Positions 48,812-58,000 are shown, counted from the stretch's first letter. The stretch: 64,000 nt of DNA from Prevotella veroralis DSM 19559 = JCM 6290 (GCF_000377625.1 NZ_KB898327.1:220126-284125); one strand, 5' to 3'. Notes: a model not told the origin generated them from the letters alone. Made by a program: numbers and translations.

Positions 48812-49852
48812 TTATAGCTTATCAAAGTCGTCTATATCGGAATCTTTCTCTGCCAGTTGTTCAAAGTTCTGGATGCCTTCTTCAACTGAAACTCCATCTA
48901 CTTCCTCTGCAACACTACCATAGTGGAAGGCAAGCGCAACGACAGTTAATGACATTGCTAAATATGTTCCAAAGTTCATGATAACCGAGAAGATGTATTC
49001 GATGAAGTTGTAGATTGGAGAACTAACAACCGATGTTGCTCCTTCATTCGTTGCAGAGATAAAGACCTTCGCAAGGTACATGAAGTACCAAGGTAACGTC
49101 GTTACCATCTGGAGGAAATTCTCCACAATACCCATAAGAAGCAGCAATCCAATCAAAGACCAGAAGGAATGAACACCTAATCTCCACCCACGACGAATGG
49201 AGCTAAAGACGTTCTCATCATCTTCGAATATATATACTGGCCATGAGAGATAGGCTGGGACAAAGGCAACTAACAGTCCGATAATGACCAAAAAGAATAG
49301 TCCAATACCAATAAGGACATTAGGGAATTGGTCATTCGAGGTCACTTCAAAGAAGATAAAAGCAAAGAGTCCAAGGATAATGGTGATGACCACCCATGCA
49401 ACCGCAAACACTAAGGCTAAGAGGAAGGAGCGTTTCATACTCTGAATGATGAGTGGCTTGAGGTCACGCAAGGTCACTCCTTGCAAGCGAGTGGGGCTTC
49501 CATTATAATACCTTATCAATGAGAAGCAGATTGAAGAGAGTAAGATAGAACCGAGAACAAGGCAGACTATCAATATAAGATAGGACAGACCCGTATTCAC
49601 TAATAGGCTTCCTAAAGCTCCATCTGAATCTGCATTATCAACAGCAACAGCCAAATTGTTATCTACAGCAACAGAGGTTAACCACTCTAAAGCGAATGCC
49701 TGAAGCAGACAAAGGGGTAAGACAAGATAAAAACAAGCCTTTAACCATAGCTTATAGTTCTCTTTTAAGAAATCGAAAGTTGCTGTGAACTTCTGTCCAA
49801 AGGTACGTACTCTATACAAGTCAACCTTGGGTCTCTCTACTTGAATGCGCAT
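48812..49852 (-). CDS. Polytopic membrane protein of the MoxR operon
   Basis: A 346-aa protein with about six membrane helices (around 38-60, 88-112, 135-165, 175-205, 228-250, 285-310) and an acidic C-terminus (EKDSDIDDFDKL). It resembles glycerophosphoryl-diester-phosphodiesterase-type membrane domains in hydropathy but has no catalytic motif. Its start lies 32 bases inside the 3' end of the SpoIIM-like gene, an unusually long overlap. Function unknown. Confidence 0.78.
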   Translation of the reverse strand: MRIQVERPKVDLYRVRTFGQKFTATFDFLKENYKLWLKACFYLVLPLCLLQAFALEWLTSVAVDNNLAVAVDNADSDGALGSLLVNTGLSYLILIVCLVLGSILLSSICFSLIRYYNGSPTRLQGVTLRDLKPLIIQSMKRSFLLALVFAVAWVVITIILGLFAFIFFEVTSNDQFPNVLIGIGLFFLVIIGLLVAFVPAYLSWPVYIFEDDENVFSSIRRGWRLGVHSFWSLIGLLLLMGIVENFLQMVTTLPWYFMYLAKVFISATNEGATSVVSSPIYNFIEYIFSVIMNFGTYLAMSLTVVALAFHYGSVAEEVDGVSVEEGIQNFEQLAEKDSDIDDFDKL

Positions 49853-50798
49853 GTTTATTACGTTTATAAGGTAAGTATATAAAATAAAAGATTACGAATA
49901 CTAATGAAAGGAGGATGATGCTTAACCGCACATAGTTGTTGATTTCGGTGTGCCGAGTGATGAAGCTCTCTATAAAACCAGCCACTATGAAGAGCGGAAC
50001 AGTACCTACAATGATCTTCATGCCACGCTTTGCACCTCGTTGGAAGCTCACTAAGCGTGAGTAAGTGTCAGGGAATAGCCATCCATTACCCATTGCCAAG
50101 CCTGCAGCACCAGCCACCACGATGGATGAAAGTTCTAAGGTTCCATGCAACATCGTGGTTAGTAAGCATTCAGATAACAATCCGTGCTGATAGAAGAAGG
50201 TATCGAAACAACCCACCATAACACCATTTTGGAACAAGGAATAGCCTGGCATGAAGCTCGTCAGTACGCCCATAGCAAATATATAGAACGATACCATGAT
50301 GTTATTAAGCGTTATTCCGATGAACATACCCCCCTCTTCTTCACTTCCATAAATGCCCATCGGCTTTCCTTGTGCTATGTTCTCGAGCATCTGATCCATG
50401 TATCCATCACCAAGAATGAGCCTTGGGAAAGATTCATCACCCAGTGTTGAGACGACTCCAATGAGCACACTTATCATGAAGATAGCGAATGACAGGAATA
50501 ATAATCGGCGTTCTTTCCACATCACATCAGGTACCTCTTGCGTCCAAAAGGTGATCATTCGTTTCCATTTCTCACGCTTATTGCGATAGATCTCATTATG
50601 AAGTGCAGATGAAAGGTTGTTTAGATAGATTGTAATTCGTGATGTTGGATAATGTGTTTGAGTAAAGGCAAGATCGCTTGTAAGGTCTGTGTAGGCATCA
50701 GCCAAGCGGTCAGGCATTACCGAGTTGATGTTATCCACCAACGCTTCTATTGCTTTCCACTTCTCAATGTTATTACGTATGAAAAGGATTTCCTTCAT
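49821..50798 (-). CDS. SpoIIM / DUF95-type membrane protein
   Basis: A 325-aa protein: a charged N-terminal cytoplasmic region (1-95) followed by about five helices. The DUF95 motifs ITLNNIMVSFYIFAMGVLTS, MPGYSLFQNGVMVG and LHGTLELSSIVVAGAAGLAM are present, the last containing the His/Glu pair conserved in SpoIIM. In sporulating Firmicutes SpoIIM works in engulfment; in non-sporulating Bacteroidetes its role is unknown, but it recurs beside RDD and MoxR genes. First gene of the operon. Confidence 0.88.
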   Translation of the reverse strand: MKEILFIRNNIEKWKAIEALVDNINSVMPDRLADAYTDLTSDLAFTQTHYPTSRITIYLNNLSSALHNEIYRNKREKWKRMITFWTQEVPDVMWKERRLLFLSFAIFMISVLIGVVSTLGDESFPRLILGDGYMDQMLENIAQGKPMGIYGSEEEGGMFIGITLNNIMVSFYIFAMGVLTSFMPGYSLFQNGVMVGCFDTFFYQHGLLSECLLTTMLHGTLELSSIVVAGAAGLAMGNGWLFPDTYSRLVSFQRGAKRGMKIIVGTVPLFIVAGFIESFITRHTEINNYVRLSIILLSLVFVIFYFIYLPYKRNKHAHSSRETQG

Positions 50799-50842
50799 TA
50801 TCTCTTTTATAGGTAATGGTGATTAATTCTACCAACTGCCCA

Positions 50843-50850
50843 CAAAAGTA
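50843..50850 (-). promoter_or_regulatory. -7 promoter element for the SpoIIM-MoxR operon
   Basis: Minus-strand TACTTTTG fits TAnnTTTG, 44 bases before the ATG. Confidence 0.6.
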
Positions 50851-50862
50851 GAGTTTTTTTCC

Positions 50863-50870
50863 TATATTTG
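50863..50870 (+). promoter_or_regulatory. -7 promoter element for the RDD gene
   Basis: TATATTTG fits TAnnTTTG, 31 bases before the ATG at 50902. It is back to back with the minus-strand element, only 12 bases apart, so the two transcription units probably share regulation. Confidence 0.6.
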
Positions 50871-50901
50871 CAACTGAAATAACCAATTTGTTACGAAGAG
50901 A

Positions 50902-51627
50902 ATGTCGGAATCCAACATCGTTACAGGGCAATATGTGCAAATCAACCAATCGCCAGCAAGCATTGGCGAACGCATGCTTGCACAGATGATTGACGCTTTT
51001 ATCCTATTCGTTTACGCCTTTGGTATGGGGCTACTAATATATAATACAGAGGCTCTGAATTATAAACTACAATTATACTTGGCGTTCTTTGTTTTCATGT
51101 CAGTGCTCTTCTATCCCTTTTATATGGAACTCTTCAACCATGGACAGAGCCTCGGAAAGATGATTACGCACATCCGTGTGGTGAAGAAAGACGGTACGAC
51201 GCCTGGTATTGGCGACTTCTTCATGCGCTGGTTATTGCAGTTTATTGACATAGGGTTCTCTTTCTTAGGTGTAGCTGTTATCCTTTTGACCAAGAACTCA
51301 CAGCGTTTAGGCGACTTAGCAGCCCACACTATGGTGATAAAAATCAATAATTACCATAAGATCCAAGTCTCTCTTGACGAGTTCTCATACCTTGATCGCA
51401 ACTATAAACCCGTCTATCCACAGGCAGAAGACCTTTCGCTCAATCAGATAGAGGTTATTCAACGCACGCTCAATGCCGACTATGGACCTGATAGAGAGCG
51501 TCGAATTGCCACCTTAGCACCTAAAGTTCGGGAACATTTAGGCATCTCTGACACCAGAACGGGTAATGAGAAATTCCTTTATACCATTATCCGTGACTAT
51601 CAACACTATAGTCTTGAGATGGTTTAA
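50902..51627 (+). CDS. RDD-family membrane protein
   Basis: A 241-aa protein with the RDD signature (IGERMLAQMIDAFILFVYAF: R and D positions), then helices at about 30-50, 58-75 and 112-128, HGQSLGKMITHIRVVKKDG and RLGDLAAHTMVI. The C-terminal 85 residues are cytoplasmic and charged. It is divergent from the SpoIIM gene, the usual partner in Bacteroidetes. Some RDD proteins act as small transporters; no substrate can be assigned here. Confidence 0.85.
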   Translation: MSESNIVTGQYVQINQSPASIGERMLAQMIDAFILFVYAFGMGLLIYNTEALNYKLQLYLAFFVFMSVLFYPFYMELFNHGQSLGKMITHIRVVKKDGTTPGIGDFFMRWLLQFIDIGFSFLGVAVILLTKNSQRLGDLAAHTMVIKINNYHKIQVSLDEFSYLDRNYKPVYPQAEDLSLNQIEVIQRTLNADYGPDRERRIATLAPKVREHLGISDTRTGNEKFLYTIIRDYQHYSLEMV

Positions 51628-51713
51628 ACACCTATTATAATCAGGTAAGGAACCGAATGATTCTTATACAGAACAGTGTTGGTTCTTAGAGACGAATAGA
51701 GAAGAATGCACCC

Positions 51714-52559
51714 ATGAGAGCATCTATCAAAAGTAAATTAATGGCTATCAGCACTGCAATAGCCTATCCGCCCATCCATTTAAAACGCCAAGAAGTGGCA
51801 AAGGAGATACGTGGGAAGTGGGCAATCGTTACGGGTGCATCCCACGGGATAGGGCGTGCTCTGACTGAGGAATTAATCTCTTTGGGGGCAAACATCTTTC
51901 TTCTTGCACGCAGTGAAACGGAGTTACAAATACTCTGTGCAAAGGCGAGGGAGCAAGGGTGCCATGCCGATTATTGTGCGATAGACCTCCGTGATAGGGA
52001 GCAACTCGACCGTCTCTGTCAAAAGCTACGCAAGGATATGCCGCAAGTGGACTATCTTTTCTGCAATGCAGGCAAATCCATTCATCGCAATATCGCACTG
52101 GCAATAGACCGATTGCACGATTATGACCGCACAATGGACCTCAATTATCGATCCTTTGTGGCGTTATCACTCGCATTGTTACCTGCCTTGCAAACGAATA
52201 AAGGGCATATCGTTTACTCATCCTCCGTAAGTTCTCTCTATCCAATGGCACTAGGTTGGTCGGCTTATCACGCCTCCAAAGCTGCCGCCAACGCATGGCT
52301 TGACACGGCAAGGATAGAGTTAAAGAAGTTAGGGGTGCGTGTTCATGTGGCTTACCTGCCCTTGGTTCACACACAGATGTCGGATGTTAACGGGCAATAT
52401 CGTAATCTTCCAGCTTACAATCCAGCTGATGCTGCTAAGATTCTCTTGCGCCTCTGCTTAGGAAAGAAGTATTGTTACCAACCTTGGTGGGCTATTCTCT
52501 CTGTTCCCATTGCGCGTGTCATTGCTCCTGTTATCCGTCTTTTCTATCAGAAACTATGA
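51714..52559 (+). CDS. Short-chain dehydrogenase/reductase
   Basis: A 281-aa NAD(P)-binding enzyme of the classical SDR family: TGASHGIG at 40-47 (cofactor), CNAGKS near 117, the catalytic triad with S170 region (IVYSSSVSSLYP) and Y185-x3-K189 (AYHASK). It carries 35 extra N-terminal residues before the Rossmann fold (an alternative ATG at 51741 removes nine). The next gene overlaps by 4 bases and is an AMP-forming ligase, so the pair may act in one acyl-modification pathway. Substrate unknown. Confidence 0.87.
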   Translation: MRASIKSKLMAISTAIAYPPIHLKRQEVAKEIRGKWAIVTGASHGIGRALTEELISLGANIFLLARSETELQILCAKAREQGCHADYCAIDLRDREQLDRLCQKLRKDMPQVDYLFCNAGKSIHRNIALAIDRLHDYDRTMDLNYRSFVALSLALLPALQTNKGHIVYSSSVSSLYPMALGWSAYHASKAAANAWLDTARIELKKLGVRVHVAYLPLVHTQMSDVNGQYRNLPAYNPADAAKILLRLCLGKKYCYQPWWAILSVPIARVIAPVIRLFYQKL

Positions 52560-54076
52560 AGAGCAAAACATTAAAAAACCTCTTTCTCATTCTTTATCGA
52601 CTACATATTCTTTCGCCAAAAGGATTATTCTACTGGGCAAAATACTTGCTTTCAGAAGGAATGAGTTTGATGGCTCTGCTCCGTTTCTCCGCTCACTTCT
52701 ATCCAAATCGCTGTGCGATAAAGGACGAGGAACAATCTCTAACGTATCAAGAAACATACGAGAAGGCAAAAACACTGGCTCAACTGCTCTATACACAATA
52801 CCAACTACGCCCCAAGATGAACGTTGCTCTCTTAGGACGTAACAGCCTCATCCTGTCCTTACTGCTCCCTGCTCTCTCCCGAATAGGTGCTCATATCACT
52901 TTGTTAAACACTGATATGCCACAAGATCAGCTTTTAGAATATCTGAGAAAACGTCATTATCAACTCTTCATATATGATAAAGAACTGATAGAAGAGCCTC
53001 AACTATTAGCATGCAAAGCCATAATAACAGAGGAACTCCACCACCTTATTATATATAGAGACCATCACGAAGAAAAACAAAAGCTCCCTCGTATGCGCCG
53101 CGGAAGGAACATTATCATTCATACGGGCGGTTCGAGTGGTAATTACAAGGCTGTGGCTCGGCGTCCAGCGATCACCTCTTTCCTACCACCCCTCATCGCT
53201 CTGCTCCACAAAATAGGGATTAATCAATATGACAGTGTGCTCATCTCTTTACCTTTCTATCATGGTTTCGGTCTTGCCACACTCATTGTTTCACTCTTAA
53301 TGGGTAAGAAGATCTGTCTACAAAGGCGTTTCCTCGTGCAAGAAACACTATCCATTATTCAGAACGAACGCATTGAAGTAATGCCCATCGTACCTGCTAT
53401 GCTTTCAAGACTATGGCTGGTAGAAGGAGCAAAAAGCCAAATGGAAAGCCTAAAATGCCTCATCTGTGGGGGAGACAGACTTTCAAAGCAGCTCATCAAA
53501 ACTACTCATCAACAACTGGGGGATGTTCTTTACAATCTCTATGGCACTTCTGAAGCGGGCTTCTTCTTACTTGCTACTCCACAAGAGTTGGCTGCTTTCG
53601 ACGAAACAACGCTTGGGAAAGCGATATGGGGAGTAAGATGTAAGATTAAGGAAGCGAACGAGGAGCATGTTGGTGAACTATGGGTGCAATCGAGTTGGGC
53701 TATGGCTGGACGTAAGAACCAATGGCAAAGCACTGGAGACTTGGTCTTTCAGAATCTCGATGGGTACTATTTTTATCGAGGCAGAACCGACCGAATGGTG
53801 GTATGTGGCGGTGAGAACGTCCACCCAGAACACATAGAACAGGTGCTACTTGCCCACCCCTCCATCATTGCAGTACGTGTCTTTGCTGTCTCACATCCAC
53901 TCTTTGGCAATGTGATACAGGCTGAAGTTGAATGTGCCCCAGTCTCATCCTTAACAGAGAAAGAACTCCTCGCATGGCTCAAGCCCCAACTCTCACGTGC
54001 GGAAACGCCACATGGTATAACCTTCCAAACCATCGGAATGCTATCAACTGGTAAACAAAAAGCATTGAAAACTTAA
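52556..54076 (+). CDS. AMP-dependent acyl-CoA synthetase/ligase
   Basis: A 506-aa ANL-superfamily enzyme starting at the ATG overlapping the SDR stop (ATGA). Motifs: phosphate loop IIHTGGSSGNYKAV (187-200, family TSGTTGxPK, here with Gly-Gly-Ser-Ser), LPFYHGFGL, YGTSEAG (329 onward), STGDLVF (392 onward), hinge YRGRTDRMVVCGGENVHP, and a near-terminal lysine in STGKQKALK (K500) where the family's catalytic lysine lies. It activates a carboxylic acid, likely a fatty or hydroxy acid. The divergent A3 loop is unusual but keeps the glycine and lysine framework. Confidence 0.87.
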   Translation: MKSKTLKNLFLILYRLHILSPKGLFYWAKYLLSEGMSLMALLRFSAHFYPNRCAIKDEEQSLTYQETYEKAKTLAQLLYTQYQLRPKMNVALLGRNSLILSLLLPALSRIGAHITLLNTDMPQDQLLEYLRKRHYQLFIYDKELIEEPQLLACKAIITEELHHLIIYRDHHEEKQKLPRMRRGRNIIIHTGGSSGNYKAVARRPAITSFLPPLIALLHKIGINQYDSVLISLPFYHGFGLATLIVSLLMGKKICLQRRFLVQETLSIIQNERIEVMPIVPAMLSRLWLVEGAKSQMESLKCLICGGDRLSKQLIKTTHQQLGDVLYNLYGTSEAGFFLLATPQELAAFDETTLGKAIWGVRCKIKEANEEHVGELWVQSSWAMAGRKNQWQSTGDLVFQNLDGYYFYRGRTDRMVVCGGENVHPEHIEQVLLAHPSIIAVRVFAVSHPLFGNVIQAEVECAPVSSLTEKELLAWLKPQLSRAETPHGITFQTIGMLSTGKQKALKT

Positions 54077-54124
54077 TATTCTCATCAACAAAATTTGCCC
54101 TTCTTTTATAAAAAAGACCTATAT

Positions 54125-54146
54125 AAGTTTCCTATATAAGAAACTT
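54125..54146. promoter_or_regulatory. Candidate operator of the toxin-antitoxin pair
   Basis: AAGTTTC (54125-54131) and GAAACTT (54140-54146) form an inverted repeat with an 8-base AT-rich centre. It sits immediately upstream of and close to the -7 element at 54151, the position expected for an autorepressing antitoxin. Confidence 0.55.
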
Positions 54147-54150
54147 TTAG

Positions 54151-54158
54151 TATCTTTG
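54151..54158 (+). promoter_or_regulatory. -7 promoter element for the toxin-antitoxin pair
   Basis: TATCTTTG fits TAnnTTTG, 20 bases before the toxin ATG, so the leader is short. Confidence 0.6.
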
Positions 54159-54178
54159 TAACATCAAATAACCTGAAT

Positions 54179-54529
54179 ATGAACGATTATTTCAAACTCT
54201 TATTAGCACAAGAAGCAGAAGAGTTTCTATATTCACTCCCTGTTATGGCAAGGCGGAAAATGATGTATAACATACGCCGCATCCAAGAAGGAGAACGTAA
54301 TAAAGAGCTCTTCAAGAAGTTAGAAAACTCAGAGATATGGGAGTTTCGAACACTATATAACAAACTTGCTTATCGCTTATTCGCCTTTTGGGATAAAGAA
54401 GAAGAGACCTTAATCATTGCAACTCATGGTATTATAAAAAAGACACAGAAGACTCCTCTTAAAGAAATCACTAAGGCAGAGAGACTAAGACAGGAATATT
54501 TTAATAATAAGAAAACAAAAACAAGATGA
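54179..54529 (+). CDS. higB: RelE/HigB-type toxin
   Basis: A 116-aa basic protein of the Gp49/HigB family (RelE superfamily ribosome-dependent mRNA interferases). Characteristic segments: AEEFLYSLPVMARRKMMYNI, LFKKLENSEIWEFRTLYNKL, AYRLFAFWDKEEETLIIATH and GIIKKTQKTP with basic residues for RNA binding. The gene order toxin-antitoxin with a 4-base overlap (ATGA) is that of higBA. Activity is inferred from the family. Confidence 0.9.
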   Translation: MNDYFKLLLAQEAEEFLYSLPVMARRKMMYNIRRIQEGERNKELFKKLENSEIWEFRTLYNKLAYRLFAFWDKEEETLIIATHGIIKKTQKTPLKEITKAERLRQEYFNNKKTKTR

Positions 54530-54846
54530 TGAAACTAAAAGACTTTGATATAGTACAAGACGAGTTATTAGGCAAAAAAGGCACTCCAGAACGAGATGCA
54601 TTTGAGAAAGATGTAGCAGAGGCAGTGCAGGCTTATAAGATTGGAGAGGCTATCAAAATGGCTAGAAAAGCTCAAAATCTAACGCAAGAAGAGCTTGGTT
54701 ATCGCGTAGGTGTGCAGAAGGCACAGATTTCCAGACTAGAGAAAGGCAAAAGCATAACCTTCAGTACGCTTGCAAAAGTGTTCAAAGCAATGAACATACC
54801 AGCATCTTTAGATATGGGATCTATCGGTAAGATTGCTCTTTGGTAA
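54526..54846 (+). CDS. higA: HigA-type helix-turn-helix antitoxin
   Basis: A 106-aa protein with a central XRE helix-turn-helix: IKMARKAQNLTQEELGYRVG followed by VQKAQISRLEKGKSITFSTLA. The N-terminal 45 residues (LLGKKGTPERDAFEKDVAEA) are the toxin-binding part in this family. It would neutralise the upstream toxin and repress their shared promoter through the inverted repeat at 54125-54146. Confidence 0.9.
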   Translation: MMKLKDFDIVQDELLGKKGTPERDAFEKDVAEAVQAYKIGEAIKMARKAQNLTQEELGYRVGVQKAQISRLEKGKSITFSTLAKVFKAMNIPASLDMGSIGKIALW

Positions 54847-54867
54847 TGTGTCTTTATTAAGCCGAGA

Positions 54868-54999
54868 AGGCTTTCCTGTATAGGAGCAGAGGCTTTCCTC
54901 CATTTGAAGAGGGCGTTTCCTTAATGTGAAGAGAGCCTTTCCTCACATCAAGGAAACGCCCTCTTTAAATGGAGAAGAGCATTATCTATCTAGCTTCCG
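54868..54999. repeat. 22-base-period array, type B, copy 5 (5-6 units)
   Basis: Units start at 54868, 54890, 54912, 54934 and 54956 (the sixth, 54978, is partial). Hexamers are AGGCTT, AGGCTT, GGCGTT, AGCCTT and ACGCCC. AGAGGGCGTTTCCTT (54908-54922) pairs with AAGGAAACGCCCTCT (54950-54964), and the inner ATGTGA with TCACAT, making a long hairpin between convergent genes. Confidence 0.9.
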
Positions 55000-55060
55000 T
55001 TAGGCGCTCCTCCCCTTAGGGGAGGCTGGGTGGGGTTATTAGAGGGGGCTGGGTGGGGTT
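54990..55060. repeat. Module C, copy 5; overlaps the 3' end of the REC/ATP-grasp gene
   Basis: CTAGCTTCCGTTAGGCGC followed by TCCTCCCCTTAGGGGAGGC and two GGCTGGGTGGGGTT copies. Matches 31651-31701 at its left part. Bases 55039-55060 encode the last codons of the large gene on the minus strand. Confidence 0.85.
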
Positions 55061-58000
55061 TCAGGAAGCACCACCACCCCCTCTTGTTTCTTACCATCCA
55101 TCATGATCTTAAGCGGTTTTTGGAAACGAACATGGCGTACCCATTGCGTTTCCTCAACAGCTGGAAGAGCATCAAGAACGCTCCGTTGATAGAAACCATC
55201 AGCCTTATAAGGATTGATAGTGAAATAACCTACACCAAAGGAAGTAAGGTTTTGGAAGAAATGAGTGCCTTGGCTCGGGTCAACACGATAATGTTCTAAT
55301 CCCTCTTCAACGATGATTCGAGCTGCAGAAATATGCGACCACTTCACCGGAATACCCAACCATGGATCACTAGAACCCCATCGGCCGGGACCAATAAGGA
55401 TGTAGTTAAGGTGCTGATCGAGGAACTTCTGGTTGATTCGCTCAATATCATTAGCGATCAAAGGGTTATCTTTCGCAGTGAAAGATGCCCCCGTCTTGAC
55501 ATAAACAACATCCTTCACGTCATCCGATATACCATGTCCAAGGGAATTATTACTACGTAAGAGACACTGTTCATCAGGTATAGAAGAGAGGTTCTCATCT
55601 AATCGTTGCTTTGAATCAACAATAGGTCTGATCTGAAGAAGATACAATTCTCCTGTCTTATCAGCATTTAGATTGACTGCAAACTCTATCTCCACAGGGC
55701 GTCGCATGGCATCAGCTCCATAACGCATAGCCATCTGTAACAACTCTGGTAATGGGAAAACTCCCTGTTGAAGAACACCACAGCAGGATATAATCTTCCG
55801 TCCTTCATAAAGCCCCTCATAGATGGTTTCGTCATCAACCGAATAAGTAGAAGCAATGTAAAGGAGGCTTCCGTCAGCTTCAGCATCTTTGAGATTGAGT
55901 TTGAGGATATTAAACCCATCATCCACTTTAAAGTCTTCCCCCACATGATGCATATCGAGCGCATAGAATTGAGTTTGGGTCTCTCGGAGGGCTAACTTCA
56001 GTTCACTTAGCTGTAACACTTGGTGTGGATGATACGGACAAACACGTAAGGTTTGACCGCCATCAACGATATATTTGCCTAAACCTAAGGCTAAAGAGGC
56101 GATTCCCTCTTCGGCTTTCTCATCACCAATAGGATAATAGTTTAGGGAACGGAGAACGCCCGAAAGATTAGGATAGAATCGATTGTCATATTGTTTCCCT
56201 ACCACTTGCTGCAAGATAACCGCCATCTTCTCTTGATCGATGACATTACTTGTTGCGGTCATATAGGCTTTAGAGTCTCGATAATAAACAGAGGCATATA
56301 CCGCCTTAATAGCGCATGCCAACATGCGTAACATTTCGTATTTATCCTCTAAATAAGGTATCATATAAGTGGAATAAATACCTGCGAATGGTTGGTAATG
56401 GCTATCTTCCAACAACGAACTGGATCGAACGGCAATAGGCGAACGAGTCGCTTCGAAGAAGGCGAAGAAGTCGCCTATAAACTCATCAGGGAGTTGTGCC
56501 TGAAGGAAAGCATGGAGTATTTCGTCATCGTTGGCATCGCTTAGTGCAATTTGATAAAGGTTGTTTCTCTCCATAAAACTATCGAAGACATCCGTACAGA
56601 GAACGACAGTCTTAGGGATTTGAACCTTTGCATTCGGAAACTGGTTGAAGTCGGGATGACGCTTGATAACATTATCCAAGAAAGCTAAACCGCGCCCCTT
56701 GCCTCCTAACGAGCCATCACCTATACGTGCAAAGTGAGCATATTGGTCGAATTTATGCCGATCGAAGAGGGCGACAACACCTTCATTTCGCATGCGCCGA
56801 TAGGCTACTATGGCGTCAAAGATAATCTTTCGGTGCATATCAACATCTTGCAACTTATGCCAAGTGATGTCTTTTAAGAAGGAGGAAACGGGGAATATGG
56901 CACGAGCAGACAGCCAACGACTCACATGATTACGTGAGATATGATAGAGCATGGAGTCTTTTGGTATCTTAAAGATGTTGTCTTGTAAGTCTTTTAGGTT
57001 ACGGATGCGCATGACCTCTGCACGTGTTTCGGGATTACGGAAGATGAAGTCACCAAAACCCATGTGCTCTTCAAGAAGATGACGGAGGTCAACACTCATC
57101 TTCTTAGAGTTCTTATCAACAAAGCGGAAGCCTTCGTTTTCTGCTTTCTCACGGTTATCACTCTCCGAACTCTCTATGATTAAGGGTAGATACTCATCCT
57201 CTTGATGAATGGCACGGAGCAACTTTAGTCCGGCTTCAGGGTCTTTGATGGTATGAATTGGCTGTCCCATGGTTGATTGTATGCCCTCTTCTCCATCACT
57301 AAGAGGGAATCGCATGTCGGAAATAACACCTAAGCAATTATCCTTATAACGCTGATAAACATCCCAGGCTTCCTTATAATTGCGGGCAAGAACAACCTTC
57401 GGGCGACCACGTTGACGCAAGGAAGCATCGTGCCGAGTCAATGCTTCAGTTGCAAAGTTTTGACTTTGAGTAAGGATATAACTATATAAGTTAGGTAGAA
57501 TAGACGAATAGAAACGGATGGAATCTTCGACAAGTAAAATCATCTGAACGCCTACTTCACGAATATCATGCTCTATGTTCATCTTATCCTCCATTAACTT
57601 AATGATGGAAAGAATTAGGTTTGTATTGCCTAACCAACAGAACACATAATCAAAGATACTTAGGTCTTCATGTTCTATTCGCTTCGTTATGCCATGCGAG
57701 AAAGGCGTGAGAACAACGCAATGGATGTCTGAAAACTCTGCTTTCACAGCTCTTGCCACATCGAAAGCATCATTATCTGCATTACCAGGCATACATATTA
57801 CAAGGTCAATATCTACTGTATTCAACACTCGAGAAGCCTCTTCAATAGTCGAAACTTGCGTAAACGTAGGCGGATAACGCAACCCCAGCTCCATATACTC
57901 ATTATAGATCTTCTCTTCAACACGCCCATCATCCTCTAACATAAACGCATCGTAGGGGTTAGCCACAATCAGAACGTTGTAGATACGACGCATCATAAGG

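Noticed and set aside
44278..50798. Identification of the MoxR operon as the bat (BatABCDE) aerotolerance operon
   Set aside because: MoxR and DUF58 are shared, but the VWA-domain BatA/BatB, TPR BatC/E and BatD genes are absent; DUF4350, DUF4129 and SpoIIM genes take their place.
49821..50798. Evidence for sporulation from the SpoIIM-like gene
   Set aside because: The DUF95 family is widespread in non-sporulating bacteria and no other sporulation gene is present.
6106..54999. The tandem arrays as CRISPR arrays
   Set aside because: The whole repeat-plus-variable unit is 22 bases, shorter than a typical CRISPR repeat alone; the variable part is 5-10 bases; no cas gene is present.
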